Position numbers and translations under genes: made by a program. From the NCBI RefSeq assembly GCF_042453785.1, contig NC_091666.1, forward strand, positions 28,602,501-28,666,500: DNA of 64,000 nt. Direction: 5' to 3'. This stretch comes from Malus domestica (Eukaryota; Streptophyta; Magnoliopsida; Rosales; Rosaceae). Shown one piece after another: positions 59,010 through 64,000 of this stretch (positions within the stretch are counted from its first letter, which is position 1; each line of letters opens with the position of its first letter). The notes under the pieces were generated by a model. It had not been told where the DNA came from. It made no database searches and saw nothing but the letters and a program-made list of their open reading frames with translations.

Positions 59010-59581
59010 CAGACCCCAGAAATGTGGGAGGAGAGCTTGAGGTTTACGGTAGAAGCTTGTCTTACCCATGTGTCAGTTTATGATTTGCAAGTCGAACAAG
59101 GCACGAAATTCGGGTTGTCGTAAGTGGATTGAGTGATGAAATCTACGGTTTTAGTTTTGGAATGAATTTGGTCCTGAAGTTGGAGTTTCCGTTGCCTTCA
59201 GAAACGCGGTCTGTTGAGTTCTATAAGATGGCGTCTAGGACACTTTCGGATGCAGGTTACAACCTCTAGAAATTAGCAGTTACTGCAAGAGTGGATATCA
59301 CTGCGAACACAATCCAACTTATTGGAAGAACAAGCCTTTCTATGCTTTTGGCCTTGGCTCCGCTGGCTATGCCGATGGCGTGAGGTTTTCGAGACCAAAG
59401 AAGATGAAAGAGTACACAGGACGAGGAGAGAAGGGACATCGCTGCAGGTGAATTCAACACCTTGCTAGTAAACGAGGACGAGACTGAAAGAAGTCCTGCC
59501 TACATTCGGTTTAGTGATCCAGATGGTTTCCTTTTGTCGAACGAATTGATAGCACTTGCATTTGCGGTTGTAGCTCCATAA
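59010..59581 (+). pseudogene. HemW-like radical SAM protein fragment
   Basis: Segments match the C-terminal half of plant HemW/coproporphyrinogen-oxidase-like proteins, thought to handle heme in organelles: TPEMWEESLRFTVEACLTHV and VYDLQVEQGTKFG (about 59013-59117), FPLPSETRSVEFYKMASRTL (near 59190-59260), YWKNKPFYAFGLGS and RFSRPKKMKEYT (59310-59420), and the end SDPDGFLLSNELIALAF with stop TAA at 59579-59581. Frames are broken between the pieces. The N-terminal half with the Fe-S cysteines is missing, cut by the Copia junction. Recognition is from family knowledge. Confidence 0.8.
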
Positions 59582-59901
59582 GCTAAAGAGCCTTGACGCA
59601 ACCTCACATAGGTGGTGATTCCGTGCAACAGCTGCAGGATTGCATTTGGTTTTGCTCGACTTGGTATTCATCACAGCATCGCATGAATCGGCTAAGCACT
59701 TGCTGCCACTCTGCATTCATGACATTTTTTTCAAAGATAGAGATCAAATAAATTTATAGTAGGCCTTGGCTACTCTTGTGGGTGTCCAGTTGGTGCAGCA
59801 GCTCTCTCAATAAATCCTGGATTTTGTTCAAATATATACTCTCTGTGTTTGCGTGTAGATAATTAACATAATTAGTTCGCTAATCATCGATGTCTTCGCA
59901 T
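59582..59901. other. intergenic, nothing recognised
   Basis: This stretch carries what may be the 3' UTR of the HemW remnant and then an AT-rich run (AAATATATACTCTCTGTG). No gene is supported; a minus-strand frame at 59465-59716 is antisense to the HemW piece and beyond. Confidence 0.45.
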
Positions 59902-60200
59902 GATATGTTTACTACGGGTACTGATACCACGCATACAATCCTCGAGTGGGCGATGGCTGAGCTTACAAGGCATCCAAGGGTCATTACTTGAAGGCGGTGA
60001 TCAAGGAGACTCTTCAACTACACCCTTCAGTTCCGCTACTGATTCCCAGGCTGTCAACCGGCGATGTGAAAATACACGGTTGCAACATTAAAGCCAAGAC
60101 ACAAGTACTGGTCAATGTATGGCGGATTGCAAGAGATCCTAAGCGTACAAAAAACCGAACATCGAAAGTACCCTGTCGAGGCCGTTGCTTTCCTGTACGA
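59902..60200 (+). pseudogene. cytochrome P450 (CYP71-type) fragment
   Basis: Positions 59902-59985 encode the P450 I-helix oxygen-binding motif region, [20 protein letters not shown], then LTRHPRV. After an internal deletion, 59989-60155 encode the K-helix ExxR region [16 protein letters not shown] and the following [12 protein letters not shown]. In KETLQLHP the R of ExxR is Q, so the motif is lost. The heme-binding cysteine region and the N-terminus are absent. A short, dead fragment of a membrane monooxygenase gene. Confidence 0.85.
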
Positions 60201-60663
60201 AATTCCATCTTTCTGAAAATGTACGGTAGAGAGGAAGCTGCAGGGTTCCAACAAGTGGTTTAGATTGGATTTGCTGTATTTGGTGTTGTACTGGATTTGC
60301 TGTAATGTATCTGTATTCTTGTCTTGGGTTAGACAAAAATGTATGTACTTTTGTTATATGCTATCATATGCTTGTGCATCTTTTATCGAATCCAACGACG
60401 CTCCAAACAATGAGAAATTAGGGAAATAACAGCAATTAAACACAGTAGGCAGCAGGTGTTCCAAGTTCTCGCACTCAAAAAGCTACCATGAATGAACAGC
60501 AATTAGAAAGGAAAAGGGAAACCTCGATACAAGTACTTCGGTTCTACACAAATTCGGAGAAAAAGACAAATACAACTTAGTTTCATCTAATTAAAAGTGA
60601 AAACGCACAAGTTGCTATGCTCTGAAGTTCCTTATGACCACATTCAAAATGCAGAAAGCCTAC
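60201..60663. other. intergenic; 3' end region of RPN7 remnant
   Basis: AT-rich DNA with no supported gene. The part nearest 60664 would be the 3' UTR of the minus-strand RPN7 copy. Confidence 0.45.
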
Positions 60664-63170
60664 CTACAGGTCAATGACACGAGATAGCTTCTGGATGCGG
60701 TTCAATAAGAAGTCCCCTTGCTTGATGGTTGCTTGGTACAGTGAATTCTTAGCATCAGGATGATTGGTTTCTAAAACACCGGCAACTTTGTCAATCTTGC
60801 AATGAAGCTTCCCTGCTGCAATGAAACGAGATAGCTCCCTGTACGTCGTAGAATGGGTTAGCTATATGCAGAAAACATGTAAACGTAAAATACTTAACAG
60901 CATCTCCACGAAATCAAGGACCAAATTTTTTAAAACTATATAAAGTAAACCTGAAACGAGGTAACCATAAGACTCAGTCACTTACAGATCAATGAAATCC
61001 ACGGTCATGCCAAAAGCTTTAGCCATAGCTTCAATGGTAACACTCTTGTAGGACTCCAAGAACTGAGAATAAACAACAGTTCTGATCTCCCTCATGTAAT
61101 AACGGAAGTGTGGGTGCAAATAACGGTCCAACTTTATCTGCTCTGTCAGGCCAGCTGAAAAACAAAAAAGAAAAGAAAGAAAGAAAGAAATTACAACTAT
61201 GAAATTTATTGATTTGGTTGATATATGACAGGACCAAATTGAAGCTCAGGTAGCTTATGAACATGCAAACCAAGAGTCTAATATCATGCAGATCGATTCA
61301 TATATCATGTCAGACATTTATCGCTGCATAGATCTACTTACCAAATGCTTTGAAAAATGATTTGTATTGGCAATCATATAGAGAGTTCAAAAACTCTGTA
61401 AGGTAGGGAATTTTCCCAATCACTGTCAATATTTCTGGAGCATCCACGACCTGCAACATATTGTTTGAAATTAATAATTTCTTGTAAGAACAAACATTAC
61501 TAACACAATGGTAGAAACACATAAAACAAGAAGGTGAAATCACAAAACATGTGGTAAGAAAGCAGTTTACCTTTTGTTTTAAAGAAAATCTGTCCAACGA
61601 TATAATGCTTGTAAGGACGGTATATAATATGAAGATGTCACACGGAAATATCCCATAAGTGGTGAAGGTAGAAATGGAATCCAAGAAAAAATCAGCAGCC
61701 TTCTTAAAATTGCGAGTGGACATGCAGTACAAGCCTTCATACACCTTCAAACGGTTCTTCCTTTCCCAATCACCTCCCTCTTCAAATAAACTGATATCAT
61801 GATACAATGGTTAAAAACAAAGCTCAACTACCAAATTTAAAAACAAAAAAATTGCAGGTCACAGATCCATGCCACTACTACTTACTTCTTCGCTTTGTCA
61901 ATACTCTTAGAAATGAGGTCAAAATTCATGAAAAGAAACCAAGTTGCAGTGTATAGAAGACCAAGTCCATCTTTTGCCCAACTGCAACTGTCCTGCTTTC
62001 CATTACCTTGAGTTGTTCCAAAGCTTTCTCCTAGGTTCATAAGGGAAGAAGTTTAAAGTCAAATTGGGGAATACCACTAAAAGGGGGAAAATAAAAGGCA
62101 GATATGACTCGTAGAACAAATAAGTTACAACTTATATACCTTGTCGCCAATACGAATGAAAAACAGGGACTTGGCCAAATGAGCTTCTCAAACCTCACTT
62201 TCCCCTAAGTTTTCTTCCGCATCAGCAATCCTAAACAAAGGTAACCAGATAAGCTACTTGGTAAAGGAAACTACTTGATCACAACGGCTATAATAATAGC
62301 ACAAATAACAAAGTTCTTCAAACTAGAAAATTCAAACACATATTGTCTTTCTACTTAGCCCACTGTAAAAATCCCAAAGGTTGGTCAACGGAGAACTCAT
62401 ACTCCATTAGCATCCAATCTCACAAAACTATATCACCTGTGTAAAGCCTAATTCAACAAGTTATCCAAGTTCTTTTCCGCATCAGCAATCCTAAACAAAG
62501 CCAACCATATAACTAGGTAACGGAAATTACTTGATCGCAATGGCTATAATAATAGTATAAACAACAATATTTTTCACACTATACAATTCAAACAAATCTT
62601 GTCAACCTGCTTAATTTACGGTAAAACTCCCAACGGATTGCGATTAAGTCAATGGAGAAATCATGCTTCATCAGCATCCGATCTAACAAAAATACATCAC
62701 TTGTGCAAGCCTAGTTCAACAAGTTCCAAAGCAATTACAAATTTTCATAGCTTCGAATCACAGTGAAGAGTTCAAAGCATAAATTTCAATCCCTAGTTCT
62801 TTTTCTCACAATTCTCAGTAACCAAACAGAATCTGGACCAAAATCAAAATTAAAATCGAAAAAAAAAAAAAACCTCAATAAAGCACTCACTTTTCATCGA
62901 GCTTCTTGAGCTCCTCCTGGTTCTTCGCCCTCATCGAGTCCATAACGCCCTGGTCCAGCTCGAGCATTGATTCGGCGACTAGGGTTTCGTACAACGGCGC
63001 CATATCTACAAAATCCCCCAAACCGAAACTCAATTCCCGATACGCAAAAACCGAAATTGAAAGCCCAGGAAATGCGAAAACCGGTTCAGTTTAGTAAAAA
63101 ATGGGCGATCTTACCGTCGGCTTTGACGGAGGCAAAAACCTCCTCCCTTTTGAATCGAACTGGACCGGAT
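60664..63170 (-). pseudogene. RPN7: 26S proteasome regulatory subunit RPN7 (PSMD6) pseudogene
   Basis: RPN7 is a PCI-domain lid subunit of the 26S proteasome. Minus-strand exons with good GT-AG borders: about 63170-63115 (partial, EEVFASVKAD), 63005-62891 (MAPLYETLVAES, SMRAKNQEELKKLDE), 62230-62140 (DAEENLGESEV), 62030-61886 (EKALEQLK, VAVGQKMDLVFYTLQL), 61790-61571 (LFEEGGDWERKNRLKVYEGL), 61450-61342 (VVDAPEILTVIGKIPYL), 61154-60986 (HPHFRYYMREIRTVVYSQFL) and 60838-60664 ([16 protein letters not shown] ... QKLSRVIDL). Three lesions: R to TGA at 62188-62190, a 1-base deletion near 61931 (TAC to TC), and loss of the start, because exon 1 runs into LINE sequence. An active copy should exist elsewhere. 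Confidence 0.92.
62213..62735. repeat. ~255-bp tandem duplication in RPN7 intron
   Basis: The words TCCGCATCAGCAATCCTAAA at 62217 and again at 62477 mark the two units. Each continues with GGCTATAATAATAG-type sequence and a TCACTTGTG / TCACCTGTG motif. The second unit copies the start of the 62140-62230 exon, including its acceptor, so a decoy splice site is created. Confidence 0.8.
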
Positions 63171-63400
63171 CATATTTGCACTTTTATAAGGTGATTTCTA
63201 AATTGGTAAATTGCACTCTTTATAAAATCATTGTTGCTAGAATCAGATCTTTTTTACCTTATTTGATTAGTCGTAATCATGTTAGTTTTGTTCCTGGTAG
63301 ACAAATATCAATTGAGGTGAAAACAATCTATGCTTTTCGTGAAAAAATACCAATTGAAGCAGGGGATTTTTTTCCAAACAACAAAGAGCTGGGTCAAATA
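63170..63400 (+). mobile_element. LINE reverse-transcriptase fragment
   Basis: The plus-strand frame reads KLVNCTLYKIIVARIRSFLP, then YLISRNHVSFVPGRQIS, the conserved 'L.N..YKII.K...RL...L...I...Q.AFVPGR' region of plant non-LTR reverse transcriptases. It is short, without ends or poly-A, and lies directly against RPN7 exon 1. The right boundary is unclear. Confidence 0.75.
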
Positions 63401-64000
63401 TTCAATCAAATGAATTTGAGCATGTTTCCATCTCTTCTCGACATAAAATAACACGAAAATAACAGGTTTGGGTCAACACATTAATAAGTCAGATCATTAT
63501 CGGATCACCTGTTAAAATAACAACTATAACACATATACGACCCAAAATTGAACACAGAATCTCGAGGGCATTGGGCAAATATTATTAAAAGTTTAGTTCA
63601 TATCTCCAAAAGTATGTTACTCTACATTCTCACTACTATCCTTCTATAATCTCCAAGAGTATTTATGTGGCGGTTCTCTTTTTAATTTGTTGTGGTTCTA
63701 TCATGTCCCTAATTTTTTGGTTCCTACGTTCTCATTACAACATGCCAAGCTAATTAAGTCCAGCTCAATCGTGCCTTGTGTCGTGCTCGTGTTAACTCAT
63801 TTAATAAACAAGATGGGTCGGCCCATCTCATATTTGAAACCTTTAGCCTAGCGCAACCCAGACCAGATATCTAATTATACTTGTGTCGTGCTTGCCATGT
63901 TAGAATGAGCTTGCTTGTCTTTTTACTTTGTTTTTAATCGAAAATAGATACTCAATATAATCTAAACTACTTATTAATAGGATCTTTTTTATCAATCAAA
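63401..64000. repeat. AT-rich repeats at window end
   Basis: Positions 63465-63540 and 63775-63900 belong to the CGGGTC-type dispersed repeat (ATTATCGGATCACCTGTTAA, GTGTCGTGCTCGTG). Positions 63600-63690 recall the ATGTTA(C/T)TCT(A/G)CA segment of the CNL upstream block. No gene. Confidence 0.45.

Noticed and set aside
61031..61273. 80-aa minus ORF beside RPN7 exon 61154-60986
   Set aside because: It reads the intron and the wrong frame of an exon whose correct frame matches RPN7.

Overview
This window is plant nuclear DNA: AT-rich, intron-containing genes, CC-NB-LRR resistance genes, Cassandra/Copia/MULE/MITE/LINE transposons. A woody rosid, probably Rosaceae (apple/pear type), is my inference from the transposon families; the sequence alone does not prove it.

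Left and centre (1-43.4 kb) are an array of one repeated segment. The ancestral unit appears to be a long AT-rich upstream block, an RPM1-like CNL gene, a conserved 3' flank containing a ~104-bp tandem duplication, and the start of an ELP3 gene (Elongator catalytic subunit). Three CNL genes are full length (12129-14891, 24052-26826, 39575-42334). A fourth (28163-29704) is a chimera: the ELP3 promoter, leader and first codons are joined to the ARC2-LRR half of a CNL, which also carries two stops. Five ELP3 remnants (0.9-2.0, 18.8-19.4, 28.1, 31.6 and 49.9-56.1 kb) are each broken differently, and none encodes a complete enzyme. The window starts inside the 3' flank of another CNL lying to the left.

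Mobile elements explain most of the remaining structure, and several have exact boundaries: a MITE with TAC duplication inside an ELP3 exon (1623-1855), MULE-type elements with 9-bp target duplications (5740-6286, 22722-22942, 32098-32318, 51556-55517), hAT-type MITEs with 8-bp duplications (8009-8155, 18014-18162), a Cassandra TRIM carrying 5S-rRNA-derived sequence (17070-17724), a Harbinger-type element (30964-31567), a SINE upstream of CNL1 (about 11682-11800), and a very young LTR element (43445-49818; 393-bp LTRs differing at two positions, TSD CTTTT) whose pol is decayed. A ~0.74-kb-arm inverted repeat lies at 19.7-21.3 kb.

The right end (49.9-64 kb) is a graveyard of host genes: the longest ELP3 copy, with a 4-kb MULE in an intron containing a ~346-bp satellite; a 5'-side Copia remnant fused to a HemW-like (coproporphyrinogen-oxidase-like radical SAM) pseudogene; a CYP71-type P450 fragment; and a 26S proteasome subunit RPN7 pseudogene on the minus strand, with a nonsense codon, a frameshift and a first exon cut off by LINE sequence.

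The likely active genes are the three full-length CNLs; CNL2 has an altered C-terminus. The best candidates for something unusual are the ELP3-CNL chimera with its ATGA-overlapping upstream ORF, the NLR-ELP3 segmental array, the large inverted repeat, and the satellite-carrying MULE.
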